Shown here one piece after another: positions 48,691 to 59,317 of a DNA stretch of 64,000 nucleotides. Position 1 is the first letter of the stretch, and each line of letters starts with the position of its first letter. Source of the DNA: Heterobasidion occidentale (lineage: Eukaryota; Basidiomycota; Agaricomycetes; Russulales; Bondarzewiaceae). Where the stretch lies: contig JBCAQO010000009.1 in assembly GCA_039111635.1 (NCBI GenBank), forward strand, positions 1,860,001 through 1,924,000, read 5' to 3'. Position numbers and translations under genes: made by a program. The notes below the pieces were generated by a model that saw nothing but the letters and a program-made list of their open reading frames with translations, searched no databases and was not told the origin of the DNA.

Positions 48691-49757
48691 GATGAGCATG
48701 CACCCGCGCTAGGGTCCGAGGGAGGTATTCGGGAAGCTTTGGGGAGATACCGAACAGCGCTAGACAAGTACCGAAGACGCCGACTTTTACCGAACACGGT
48801 CGGTCCCTACCCGACCGACGACAAGCCACCGAAGGACATTCGGCAGCACTTGGGTCAGTTCGCCCACACGTCACGTACTTACCATGACCACATAGGAGCG
48901 TTACGATAAGTGTCTACGAGATCAGAGCCAGTAGTCCGTATCGGCCGATGTCCTCCGTGAGTCGGTCGGTCCTTATCGCTTATCTTCCCGACTTCCACAT
49001 GGTCGGTCAAACACCATTACTTGGCTACCCTGGTCGTACGATACCTCTGCTTTATTTTCATTGGTTCTCCAACGCCGGTTCCGTCTACCTACGCTCGGGC
49101 GACGGATCCCGAACGTTCAGGATTTCGCCATCGCTGATTAACTTTTACCTTGTCACCTTCGGAACCCATATGGACATCTCACCTACCTTCTTATCTTCTC
49201 TGATCGCTAAGGCTTGGCGCCCATTCGACATCTACTCTCATTTCTTGTTTAATATTTTACTTAGGGGCTCTGTTTACTATAAAAACCTACATACAACTCT
49301 GGAATAAAACAGCTTTCGCACCCCACAGTTCAGAGCTCATTCGCACTTGTCTCAACCATTGAAATCGTCTTCATCGACTCCCGAAAACTTGTCATCTTCG
49401 TCGTTCGGCCTTGTTCACGTTCGTACTCATCTCTTCGCTCGTGCCCCTCGTCCTCCCTCGTATATTGTCAGAGTCCCGTGTGGCTCTTGAAGCACGTAGT
49501 TGTCGGTCGCGACACTACCTCCTCGGTACCGACCAAATCACCGACACGACCGACCGAACGTTCAGTCGGTGTTCGGTGCAGTCCCGAAACCGTTCGGGTG
49601 CTATAATCTCACCCTCCTCGCTGCTTCTCAAGTGCGCCATCTATTTCTAAAGTCCTCACTAACGATTCCTTGTGTATCAGATACTAGCTCCAGCACCCCT
49701 GCATTAGAGGTTGTTTTGGTGTTGTGCTCGGCACTTAGAGCCACCTCTAGCGTATCA
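48691..49757 (+). repeat. 3' LTR of family 2 element
   Basis: About 1.07 kb, starting TGATGAGCATGC and ending GCGTATCA (TGAT/ATCA inverted ends). It contains CTATAAAAACC at about 49278, a likely TATA box. It is the same sequence, with scattered differences, as the solo LTR at 51862-52937, which defines both ends precisely. Confidence 0.88.
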
Positions 49758-50036
49758 CCATATCAACAGAACAATCCACTGGGCAGGACGCAGGAGGCAG
49801 CATTGAGCAGCATCCTCCAAGCTACAGGAGGAACGAGAGGCGAGGAAACCCGAGGACAAGAACGGTACCCCAACCCGGCCGAGACAGTTTTAGAAGAACT
49901 CGACCAAGAGATTCGCCAACTCCAAACCGTCCTTGAGATAATCAACCTGAGGGAACGCATCCTCACTTTGGTAGACGAACTCAAGTCCACCAGCGACCAG
50001 CTTAGCGAACTGCTGCCTGGACTCGAGCCGAACTAG
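49758..50036 (+). pseudogene. Copy M fragment of the extra ORF (coiled-coil end)
   Basis: Encodes the coiled-coil segment VLEELDQEIRQLQTVLEIIN followed by ERILTLVDELK and LSELLPGLEPN, clearly homologous to the same frame in L and R. The overlapping second frame has a TAA here, but its acidic tail after the stop of the first frame (YDDTDPYYRPD, GDIGGGY) is still recognisable. Confidence 0.65.
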
Positions 50037-50140
50037 ACGCATGGGATGAGGTCAAAGGTGGGAATTACGACGACACCGACCCATATTACCGACCAGACAA
50101 GGGATACAGAGATTTCGGGGACATTGGTGGGGGATATTAG

Positions 50141-51861
50141 ACAAGGGAGTTAAGGAACCCCTTGTCTCAGAAAGTGACAGAGAGGAAAGGACCCTCCACA
50201 CCACAGGTACCGGTTTCACGCACAGGACACTGACGTACGTCCTGCATGACGTTAAACTGTGAAAAGATAAGAAGGCAGGGGAAGTACCTGGCCATGCGCG
50301 TTTCAACCCTCCGGTCTTGGAAGGACAAGCATCTAACACTCTCATTGTCAAGAGGTATTCTGACAAGCAAATTGGGTGTCCCGCTTGGATCCCCAGTTTT
50401 ACAGGACCCTTTCTGCATTAGGAGGTCCTAGGATTCAACAAATAACTGGTACTGATATGCCGGCTTTTCGGTCGTGTGGCGTGACCGAGAGGCTATGATG
50501 ATGCAAGAATATTGGTGGGAAATCGTGTTGCATGTTTACCATTGGGGAACGGTGGACCCTACCTCACTGTCAAGGTCTGACAGGTGTCTTGGACGTCCCA
50601 CTTTGGATCTCCAGTTTTACAGGGTCGTTTCCGCATTAGGGGGCCCTATCTGGGATGCCGGTGACTAGTGGCCGCACTCCACTAAGTAACCAAATAGGAA
50701 AAATTACATCCACAACAATGTAAAACTACGGAAGGCTTGGTCCGCAATGACTATAAACTAGTTACCATCCGGAACAACGTTAAAGCTACCAAGGACCCTC
50801 GGAGCGTGGTTGCATTCTGGCAGATGGTGGAAGGGAGGGCCTCCACCATTGCAGAACCCTGCCGACTAGGTCAAGGCACTTCCATATTCCATACGCCTTA
50901 CAGTAAAAGAATATGGGGTCAACACGGTTCAATTCTATGCGAGGGGTTTAGGGACATGGAGCGGGTTGTCAGCCATCTGACAGGACCATGACTACTCCAT
51001 GGTGCACCCATTCTACCCTTGAAGTCCAAAGCAAGGATTCCGCTTCAAGGGCCAGTCAAGAGGCAACTGGGATTGTGCCTCAGGTTTTGACGTCCTCCAT
51101 GACGGTAAACTGGGATTGCCCTTTGCTTTACAGGGCTAACATCCGCAAAGACGTTAAACTACCACTCCTTTCAGCATAGGAGATGTCGATTAACATCGTT
51201 GTTGACACCACGATGTTGATCTAGTCCGCAATGACGATAAACTATTTACTCCTTCAAGTATAGGAGATGTGGTTGATGGCTATGACCTTAGCCACCAACT
51301 AGTCCGAAATGACCTTAAACTACCCTCACCCCGGAGGTTTAAATCTATCAAGGCTCGGGAGGTTCAAGCCAAGCAATAGCGGACGTCCGCAAGGACTATA
51401 AACTAGTTGCCGTCCTTCATGACGGTAAACTTAGCTGCCCTTCATGTACAGGGCCATGTGAGTTGTGTCAAAATAGGCTCCAACGTCTATTCTGGCAACT
51501 CTATAAGTTATCCGGTTTGATATAGCATAAACCGTCACCATCTTTCCTCAATAGGAACCCTGTCAAGACGGCTGTACTTGGTCTAGGGCCCTATGTGCAT
51601 CACCAATGAATGTTCCAGCGCACAGAAAAGGTCTACCTTCTTGTTTTACAGGTATTCCTACGTTGGAAGATGGATAGGTCTGCAACGACCTTAGCGTAAA
51701 CTAGCAGGGCAGTCCGCAACGACTTATGTATAAACTAGCCTCAGTCCATGAAGACTTAAGGATAAACTAGAGGACGTCCGCAAAGACGCAAAACTACGGA
51801 CGTCCAGCACGATGTTAAACTACCAGGACATACCTTACGCTGACCCCAAAATAATTACCGT
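50141..51861 (+). repeat. Copy M structured non-coding array
   Basis: Same modular array as in L and R, with the motif TCCGCAAYGACNNTAAACTA and variants repeated more than a dozen times (for example near 50232, 50739, 51090, 51131, 51223, 51301, 51386, 51412, 51677, 51712, 51742, 51777). Hairpin 51273-51282 with 51289-51298 is the counterpart of the L hairpin at 42077 and carries paired substitutions. Confidence 0.8.
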
Positions 51862-52937
51862 TGATGAGCATGCACCCACGCTAGGGTCCGAGGGAGGTAT
51901 TCGGGAAGCTTTGGGGAGATACCAAACTACGCTAGACAAGTACCGAAGACGCCGACTGCACCAAACACGGTCGGTCCCTACCCAACCGACCGCAAGCCAC
52001 CGAAGGACATTTGGCAGCACTTGGGTCAGTTCGCCCACACTTCACATACTTACCATAACCGCACAGGAGTGTTACAATAGGTGTTTACGAGATCGGAGCC
52101 AGTATTCCGTGTTGGCCGATGTGCTCCGTGAGTCGGTCGGTCCTTATCGCTTATCTTCCCGACTTCCACATGGTCGGCCAAACGTGATCTTGCACCATTA
52201 CTTGGCCACCCTGGTCGTACGTTACTTCTTCTTTATTTTCATTGGTTCTCCAACGCCTGTTCCTGCTACCTACACTCGGGCGACGGATCCCAAACGTTCA
52301 GGATTTCACCATCGCTGATTAACTTTTACCTTATCACCTTCGGAACCCATATGGACATCTCACCTACCTTCTTATCTTCTCTGTGCGCTATGGCTTGGCG
52401 CCCATTCAACATCTACTCTCATTTCTTGTTTAATATTTTACTTAGGGGCTCTGTTTACTATAAAAACCTACATACAACTCTGGAATAAAACAGCTTTCGC
52501 ACCCCACAGTTCAGAGCTCATTCGCACTTGTCTCAACCATTGAAATCGTCTTCATCGACTCCCGAAAACTTGTCATCTTCGTCGTTCGGCCTTGTTCACG
52601 TTCGTACTCATCTCTTCGCTCGTGCCCCTCGTCCTCCCTCGTATATTGTCAGAGTCCCGTGTGGCTCTTGAAGCACGTAGTTGTCGGCCGCAACACTACC
52701 TTCTCGTTAGCGACCAAATCGCCGACACGACCGACCGAATGTTCGGTCGGTGTTCGGTGCAGTCCCGAAACCGTTCGGGCGCTATAATCTCATACTCCCT
52801 GTTGTTTCTCAGTACGCCGTCAATTTCTAAAGTCATCACTAACAATTCCTTGTGTATCAGATACTAGCTCCAGCACCCCTGCCTTAGAGGTTGTTTTAGT
52901 GTTGCGCTCGGCACTTAGAGCCACCTCTAGCGTATCA
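51862..52937 (+). repeat. Solo LTR of family 2 inside copy M
   Basis: 1076 bp, TGATGAGC...GTATCA, with no internal element sequence. It splits the array at a point that is ATAATTACCGTCAAGG in L and R. Flanks read ACCGT before and CCGTCAAGG after, a 4-bp CCGT target-site duplication. Confidence 0.88.
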
Positions 52938-53675
52938 CCGTCAAGGTGGATACCATGGTTTGCTCAAGAAACCATGGGGTTCAAAGTCTATTCTTTGAAA
53001 TCCTTACCTCGTGTTCAATACGCAGAGCGCGGCTGCATGCTCGCTCCCATGTGACAAACAAACTCTGGACAAACACCAATCTCTAACCAGGACGGGCCAC
53101 CGTATGGGGCTAACAGAGTTAGGGATCTTCAAAGGGGTCTTGCTGGACTCAAAACAAGTCAAGAACCGTCTATTCTTGATAGGTTGGTGGGCCTAAGCCT
53201 TAGTAAAGCAATCAACCCACACACCTGGAGTCCCCCTCGATACCGGAGATCACGGAGATGAAGATCTATCCTGGAAACACTGAAGCATGGCCTTTGGCAT
53301 TCTGAAGAAGAATGACACACACCCATCCACAGACGAGTTTCTATTTCATCATATAATCATTCGCACAACACCTTTCTGCATCGTTGCCAGAGCAGAGAAA
53401 CTGGCTTAACAAACAGTACCAGGAGAGGCCTGGTTTGAGCAGCTGCCTATTGACTCTAGGAGCATACTTGCAACAAAACCATACTGGTGAAGGAAGAACA
53501 TCGGAAGGGTGACGCAATATTGTGGCGATATTGCTAGGTACCTAAACCAAACAGCTCAATGGAGATGGACAACTCCTAGGCGTTGTAAACGACGTAAGTC
53601 GGTCTTTGCCCCAGAAAACGAAGTCATATCGGGAAGACGCATCCCAATGATTATTGGACGACCAGAAAGCAATTG

Positions 53676-54262
53676 TGTTATGACTTGACCGATCGGGGCC
53701 CTTCGCGGCCGGTCTAACCGATGGATCAAGCATCACATGCTAGGCGGCTCCACTACGGAGCGTACATCAAGGTATTCGGCATGTCCTTAGGAGCCGACAA
53801 GACCGATGGTTCTTCAAGACATCGGTAGAGGCTATATGAGAGGGACATGAGGCTCACGAAGTTCACACAGTAATAAGGGAGGCATTCACATGCCATGGGC
53901 CTAGGGCTTATGGGTAAGCACCTCGTCGCACCATGATGGATCAGTGCGACTAGAGAAGTACAAGAGTAGGCGCCGTTGGGAAAGACGGCGGCCACAGCTC
54001 TCCTAGGATGGAAACCTGGAGAAGCACACGGACTCTTACCCTATACCCTATACAGTATATAAGGCCCATAGAATAGGCTGAGGATCTTCAGTCTATTCTC
54101 TTCGTCCTTACACAGTCCTCACACTGTGTAACTTAGAGCCAATCGTTATTCCCTCCTGTATCATTGCCTGATACAGTCGAGACTTCGCCCACCACTCAGT
54201 CCATTGTGCGACCTAGGGAAGAACCTGTTACTCTTGGGTTACTGAACGAGCAGTTCATAACA
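53676..54262 (+). repeat. 5' LTR of copy R
   Basis: 587 bp, TGTTATGACTTGACC...TTCATAACA. Homologous to the LTR at 43441-44056 and to the partial one at 63874. It directly follows copy M sequence truncated at CAGAAAGCAATTG and is directly followed by R's own leader, so I assign it to R rather than to M. Confidence 0.88.
54056..54099 (+). promoter_or_regulatory. TATA box and predicted transcript start of copy R
   Basis: TATATAA at 54056-54062 and AGTCTATTCT at 54090-54099, 34 bp downstream. The second segment is taken as the RNA 5' end because its complement forms the primer site just after the LTR. Confidence 0.6.
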
Positions 54263-54264
54263 CT

Positions 54265-54274
54265 AGAATAGACT
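54265..54274 (+). promoter_or_regulatory. Self-primer binding site
   Basis: AGAATAGACT, two bases after the LTR end, is the exact reverse complement of AGTCTATTCT at the predicted transcript start. No sequence beginning TGG, expected for a tRNA primer site, is found here. Tf1 and relatives prime minus-strand DNA from the 5' end of their own mRNA in this way. Confidence 0.65.
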
Positions 54275-54734
54275 CGGCCTTTTCCCCTACCTTGCACCAC
54301 ACTCTGCTTGCTGCCACACTCTTTCTCACAACCCTCATCGGTGGCATAGACCCCCACCGAAGAGAGTTACCTCACACACCCTGGAGCAAGACCTAGGCCT
54401 AGGATTTCCACCAGGCACTAGACGAACCCATAACCAACTTCGACAGAACAATTGTCCTATCCATCAAAGAGAAAACCGCTGGTATTACTCCGACACCAAT
54501 CGGCCAGCACCCCCAAACTTTGATAACTGCTCGTACCGAGAGGGACGATACTTCTTCACAAGAGAAGACGGAACAGAAGCTGAGTGGGCTTGGGACGAAA
54601 CAGCAGAAGACTGGGTAGAGCCACCCCAGTACAGGAACCCCGAACCGGAAATCCCGGACACATCGGAGGAAGAAGAAGGAACGTCCGAGTCCGAATCCTC
54701 GGATATTCAAACACCGATCAACACCCGAAATATT

Positions 54735-55949
54735 ATGTCAAATCCTACAGACCCTCCCGTCTCGTCGGGAAGGGGCAAACTCAAACTCCCTGATAACTTC
54801 GAAGGGGACCGAACACAATCACAGAAATTCATCATGAATTGCCTCCTCCTTTTCACAACAGAATCAGACCGATACAAGACGGATACAGACAAGGTTTCCC
54901 TCGCTCTCTCGTGCATGAGATACGGGACGGCCGGCGTATGGGCAGAGAGCTTCCTAAAGAGGACAGTAGGGGCGACCCCGCCCAAGACCGTAGGAACTTG
55001 GGACGACTTCCTTGTCAGGTTTAAACTCCAGTTCAAGGAAACGAACCTCACGGACAAGGCCCGAAGCGCCCTCATGTCTTTCTCTCAGGGGAAGATGACA
55101 GTGGATGAATATTCAAATCAATTCATCCTTATCGCCGCCGACGCCGACATCACCGATAAAGAACAGGTTCCCTATTTCCAGAGAGGGCTTGACCCGAGGG
55201 TCATGGACAAAATCTATGACAAGGAAACTCCGCCGAAGGACACGATCCAAGATTGGGTCAACACTGCCTGTGAAATAGATGGACACCTAAGAGCCCGAAG
55301 TGCTCAAAAGGCGATCCTCGCCAACTCCACCTCATTCCGAAGCGACTTCCTCAATCGCTTCCACCTCCAACCCGCTCGTCGTTATAACTCTACCACCGCT
55401 CCTCGCAGAATGAACAACCAGGTGGTTGACATGGATATTGATGCCTCTCACAAAAGAGATGCCGATCGAAACAAACGTGTATACAATGGCAAGAGACCCG
55501 CTCCCTTTTCCTGCTACAATTGCGGAAAACCAGGGCACGGGATAGCTGATTGTCGTTCCCCTCGTAGAGGCGTTCCCCCGTCTCGAGGAAATTCGCGCAA
55601 GTCGGTGGGCAGAGGAGGTAGACGAACTCGCGCTGCAGACATGGAGGATGAAGACGAGCAAGGATCCCCGGTGGGAGACGATGCGCGACTACATCGAGGA
55701 CTGGAGGAGGGGAGTTCTCATGGCCACCACCGTCGGGTACCACAACCTGGTAATTCGGTGGAACGTGAGGACCCTTCCGCGAGAAGGGGAGGATCACGCC
55801 AGAGCGATGGAGAGCGCTACGTACCGCCTAACGGACGACGAGGAAACGGACCCGTCAGTGATACTAATGGCGTCCGAGCGCTCTTCCAAGAAGTAGGGAA
55901 GGCGGAAGCAAAGAAGATGTTGGTGGATCTGGCAGAGGATTTTTCCTGA
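54735..55949 (+). CDS. Family 1 Gag
   Basis: 404 residues from the first ATG. The capsid-like helical region (residues about 15-190) includes KLKLPDNFEGDRTQSQKFI, ALSCMRYGTAGVWAESFL and SYSQGKMTVDEYSN-like FSQGKMTVDEYSNQFILIAA. A CCHC zinc knuckle CYNCGKPGHGIADC lies near residues 259-272, followed by an R/G-rich tail. The same frame is open upstream as far as 54267 with protein-like content (YFFTREDGTEAEWAWDE, EIPDTSEEEEG) but no ATG, so the real N-terminus is uncertain. Its end overlaps the upstream extension of the pol frame (gag frame to pol frame is a -1 step). Confidence 0.85.
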   Translation: MSNPTDPPVSSGRGKLKLPDNFEGDRTQSQKFIMNCLLLFTTESDRYKTDTDKVSLALSCMRYGTAGVWAESFLKRTVGATPPKTVGTWDDFLVRFKLQFKETNLTDKARSALMSFSQGKMTVDEYSNQFILIAADADITDKEQVPYFQRGLDPRVMDKIYDKETPPKDTIQDWVNTACEIDGHLRARSAQKAILANSTSFRSDFLNRFHLQPARRYNSTTAPRRMNNQVVDMDIDASHKRDADRNKRVYNGKRPAPFSCYNCGKPGHGIADCRSPRRGVPPSRGNSRKSVGRGGRRTRAADMEDEDEQGSPVGDDARLHRGLEEGSSHGHHRRVPQPGNSVEREDPSARRGGSRQSDGERYVPPNGRRGNGPVSDTNGVRALFQEVGKAEAKKMLVDLAEDFS

Positions 55950-56026
55950 CCTCTCCTTCACCAGCCGAAGAGAGAGGGTTAAGGAAACTCGAGTATGATT
56001 CCCCGTCATATATTCGAATTGGAGCA

Positions 56027-59000
56027 ATGAACAGTCACATTATTACCCCCATTCGACTTGACGTGCGATTAACAACTCGAGGAAGAAGCGCTGGAGCCAG
56101 GGCCGCCATCGACTCAGCATGCGAAGGGATTTTGGTAAACGAGGGGTGGGTACAGAAGCACAATCTTCCCACTTATCCTTTAAACCGCCCCATCCGCGTT
56201 CGCAACGTCGATGACACCATCAACAAGGCAGGCCTCATTCGACGAGGCCTGGACGCAAATCTCACCGTCAAAGATAGACGGGGGAGAACTCACACCGAGC
56301 GCGTCCAGATGTTCATCACCAATCTAGGGAAAGACGACATGCTCCTAGGAACAGATTGGTTGAAATACCACGACCCCTCCATCGGGTGGAGGCGGCGTGA
56401 AGTACACTTTGATCGATGCCCCAGAGATTGCCAACAACCATATGGGTTTACCAAGGCAAGGGAAGAGCCTACCAGGAAGGCATGGCTAGCGAAACTACGC
56501 GGTGACAAGATTCCCCAGCGAACAAAACCACATCTTGTCTCAGAACTGGCAGGACCTTCGTGGACTTGGACTAGAGAACAATGGAGCCAAGTACCCGCGA
56601 AGGAATGGAAAGCTCGGTTCATGGAGCTACTCGAGCACAAATCCCGACAACGCAAAGCTCGGGAATGGCTCGAGGAGCAAATAACCGAAAGGAAGGAACG
56701 CCGGCAAGCTCAGCAAAAAGCAACCCAGGGCGAAGCTTCAAGGAAAGTCGCTGAAGAAGCGCAAACACCGTCTGACTCCTCCGCAATGGATAGCGCAGGA
56801 GAACCCGTCATTAGGAAGGTAGCTCCAGAACCCTCGGGGTTCGCAAGCTTCGACGAAGACCTGGAGGAAGAAATCGACACCACCGACTTGAAAGGTCGGG
56901 TGCCGATAGAATATCATTCTTACCTCGACATCTTCAGCGAACGACGATCGCAGAGGCTCCCCCAACATACAATATGGGACCACGCGATAAACCTCAAACC
57001 GTCTTTTGTACCCCAGGCCCCACGGATATTTCCCCTGAGCCCGGAAAAGCATGACGAGTTGGGGAAGTTCGTCAAAGAGCACCTTTTCAGAGGAACAATA
57101 CGTCGGTCAACAGCACATAGCGCGGCCTCTTTCTTTTTTGTAAGCAAGAAAGATGGGAAGCTCCGTCCGGTACAAGACTATCGTCACCTTAACGAACACA
57201 CTATTCGAGATGTCACCCCCCTGCCATTAATCCAAGAACTATTGGATATCATTAAAGGCGCAACGGTGTTCTCAAAGCTCGATGTTCGGTGGGGATATAA
57301 CAACGTGCGCATCAAGAAAGGAGACGAGTCCAAGGCGGCCTTCGTCACACCCTTGGGACTCTTCGAACCTACAGTGATGTTCTTTGGGCTCTGTAATTCC
57401 CCGGGAACCTTCCAAGCCATGATGAACATGATCTTCCAAGAACTCATCCTGGCCCGGAAAATAGCGGTATATATGGACGACATCCTCATCTTCACGAAGA
57501 CCACAGCGGAACACGTTGTGATTCTTCGACGAGTCCTCCAAATCCTGCGCGACAACGATCTTTACCTCAAACCAGAGAAGTGCGAGTTCCACAAGGAGAA
57601 GCTGAACTACCTTGGGTACACAATCTCAAAAGACCACGTCGCTATGGAAGACTCGAAGATTGAAGCTATCCAGGAATGGCCCATCCCACGCACAGTTCGC
57701 GACATCCGCTCTTTCTTAGGCTTAGGGAACTTCTACCGACGATTCATTGATAAATTCTCTTTGATCGCTCGGCCCCTGCATGACCTCACGAAGAAGGATG
57801 TGAAATGGGACTGGACCACGGAGTGCCAACAGGCATTTGACCGACTGAAGAAAACCTTCATCAGCCAACCCGTCCTGTTGTACCCTGACCCGATGCGCCC
57901 TTACCGGCTTGTTACCGACGCTTCCCTCGCAGCATATGGTGCAGTCCTCTTACAGGAAGGACCGGATAGCGACTGGCACCCTGTTGCATATCTCTCAGGA
58001 TCGTTCTCACCGGCCGAACGAAATTACGACGTGCATGATCGCGAACTCCTCGCCATCATCAAGGCACTGGAACACTGGAAACACTACCTCGAAGGCGCTC
58101 GACATCCCTTTGAGGTCTGGACGGACCATAAAAACCTAGAACACTTTAAGACGGCGCGCGACCTGTCAAGGCGACAAGCGCGCTGGAGTCTGTTTTTGTC
58201 CAGATTTAATTTCCAGCTCAGTTACAAGGCTGGAACTACTAATCATGCCGATGCTCTGTCCAGGCGTCCAGACCTTAGTGAGGGGGTGGAATCTGATAAC
58301 AAGGCACAGACTCTACTCCCGTCCAGACTTTTCACCGAGTCCAGCGAAACTCTAGTAGAGCCAAGCGAAGGCATACACGTCAAAGCAACAGAACTCGTAT
58401 CCTCAGACATCCTCTCCCTTATTCGACACTCGCGCTCGGAACACGATTTGCTGGTTGATGTCGCCCTCAAGAAACTGCTGGAAAAAGGTCCAAACACAAT
58501 GAAGGGCGACCTAGGAAAATGGACACATGAAGAGGGCATTACAAGACGCGACGGTTACATATGCGTCCCAAAGGACGACCTCCTTCGACGAATGATTGTC
58601 AAAACGCACCATGACACTATGGCTACAGGACACCCGGGCCGAGCAAAGACCTTAGAATTGGTCCAACGCCATTACTGGTGGTCAAGCATGACCAAATTTG
58701 TACACGCGTATGTGGATGGATGTGCAGTTTGCCAATCTACCAAGAACCTTCCCCATAGGACCCATCCACCGATCCAACCGCTGGAAACCACAAACGTCCC
58801 TTGGCGCTTTATCTCCACCGACTTCGTGACAGACCTCCCAGAAAGCAGAGGCTACGACTCGATCAACGTGGTAGTCGATCAGGGTCTGTCAAAAGGAATA
58901 GTCATAACCCCGTGCAAGAAGACAATCACGGCCGAAGAAACCATGATGCTCTTCCAGGACAATGTGTTCAAACGATATGGTTTACCAACCAAAGTGGTGT

Positions 59001-59317
59001 CCGACAGAGGTCCTCAATTTGCGGCAAAGTTCACAAGGGAACTATGGAAAGGAATGGGAATCACCCCTGCCCTCAGCACGGCTTACCACCCCCAAACGGA
59101 CGGAGAAACAGAACGGGTAAACCAAGAGATCGAGCAATTCCTGCGAGTTTTCTGCAACTACCATCAAGATAACTGGGTAGACTTGATCCCCTTCGCAGAA
59201 TTCTCCCACAATACCGAAGACACTCCGCCACTGGGAAGTCGCCGTTTGAAGTCCTTTATGGGTTCAATCCACCATATTCGGTCGACTCAGCTCTGGAGAC
59301 CAAGGTACCCGCAGTAA
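56027..59317 (+). CDS. Family 1 Pol: protease, reverse transcriptase, RNase H, integrase (frame lost near 59213)
   Basis: The frame starts at an ATG at 56027 but is open further upstream into the end of gag (GRGFFLTSPSPAEERGLRK), so it is probably made by -1 frameshifting or as a fusion. Domains: protease with AAIDSACEG (D at residue 29; DSA instead of DSG/DTG) and LLGTDWLKYHDPSIGW; RT with FFFVSKKDGKLRPVQDYRHL and catalytic YMDD (about residue 482); RNase H with VTDASLAAYGAVLL and EVWTDHKNLEHF; integrase zinc motif HHDTMATGHPGR with CAVCQ; DDE core TDFVTDLP, VSDRGPQF, GETERVNQEIEQF. Near 59213 R reads AATACCGAAG where L reads AACACCCGAAG; the lost base shifts the rest of integrase, and residues after about 1062 are out of frame. 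Confidence 0.92.
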   Translation: MNSHIITPIRLDVRLTTRGRSAGARAAIDSACEGILVNEGWVQKHNLPTYPLNRPIRVRNVDDTINKAGLIRRGLDANLTVKDRRGRTHTERVQMFITNLGKDDMLLGTDWLKYHDPSIGWRRREVHFDRCPRDCQQPYGFTKAREEPTRKAWLAKLRGDKIPQRTKPHLVSELAGPSWTWTREQWSQVPAKEWKARFMELLEHKSRQRKAREWLEEQITERKERRQAQQKATQGEASRKVAEEAQTPSDSSAMDSAGEPVIRKVAPEPSGFASFDEDLEEEIDTTDLKGRVPIEYHSYLDIFSERRSQRLPQHTIWDHAINLKPSFVPQAPRIFPLSPEKHDELGKFVKEHLFRGTIRRSTAHSAASFFFVSKKDGKLRPVQDYRHLNEHTIRDVTPLPLIQELLDIIKGATVFSKLDVRWGYNNVRIKKGDESKAAFVTPLGLFEPTVMFFGLCNSPGTFQAMMNMIFQELILARKIAVYMDDILIFTKTTAEHVVILRRVLQILRDNDLYLKPEKCEFHKEKLNYLGYTISKDHVAMEDSKIEAIQEWPIPRTVRDIRSFLGLGNFYRRFIDKFSLIARPLHDLTKKDVKWDWTTECQQAFDRLKKTFISQPVLLYPDPMRPYRLVTDASLAAYGAVLLQEGPDSDWHPVAYLSGSFSPAERNYDVHDRELLAIIKALEHWKHYLEGARHPFEVWTDHKNLEHFKTARDLSRRQARWSLFLSRFNFQLSYKAGTTNHADALSRRPDLSEGVESDNKAQTLLPSRLFTESSETLVEPSEGIHVKATELVSSDILSLIRHSRSEHDLLVDVALKKLLEKGPNTMKGDLGKWTHEEGITRRDGYICVPKDDLLRRMIVKTHHDTMATGHPGRAKTLELVQRHYWWSSMTKFVHAYVDGCAVCQSTKNLPHRTHPPIQPLETTNVPWRFISTDFVTDLPESRGYDSINVVVDQGLSKGIVITPCKKTITAEETMMLFQDNVFKRYGLPTKVVSDRGPQFAAKFTRELWKGMGITPALSTAYHPQTDGETERVNQEIEQFLRVFCNYHQDNWVDLIPFAEFSHNTEDTPPLGSRRLKSFMGSIHHIRSTQLWRPRYPQ

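Larger units (their letters stand above)
44057..49757 (+). mobile_element. Family 2 Ty3/Gypsy retrotransposon (3' part, carries an antisense gene)
   Basis: Begins in mid-pol exactly at the end of copy L's LTR, then RNase H, integrase, integrase C-terminal part, a 2.5-kb 3' region with an antisense gene, a polypurine tract and the 3' LTR. The right end (TATCA at 49757) abuts family 1 sequence (CCATATCAACAG), so this element is inserted in family 1 copy M. The 5' half is missing from the window. Confidence 0.85.
49758..53675 (+). mobile_element. Family 1 retrotransposon, copy M (3' internal part)
   Basis: Aligns to R from about 60933 to 63796: the end of the extra ORF, the structured array and the sequence up to CAAGCAATTG. 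It is interrupted by a family 2 solo LTR. Its last about 100 bp including the polypurine tract are absent before the LTR at 53676. It starts at the family 2 LTR, so its 5' part should lie on the far side of that insertion. Confidence 0.85.

Noticed and set aside
53676..54262. LTR as the 3' LTR of copy M
   Set aside because: Copy M lacks its polypurine tract before it, while R's primer site and gag follow directly after it.
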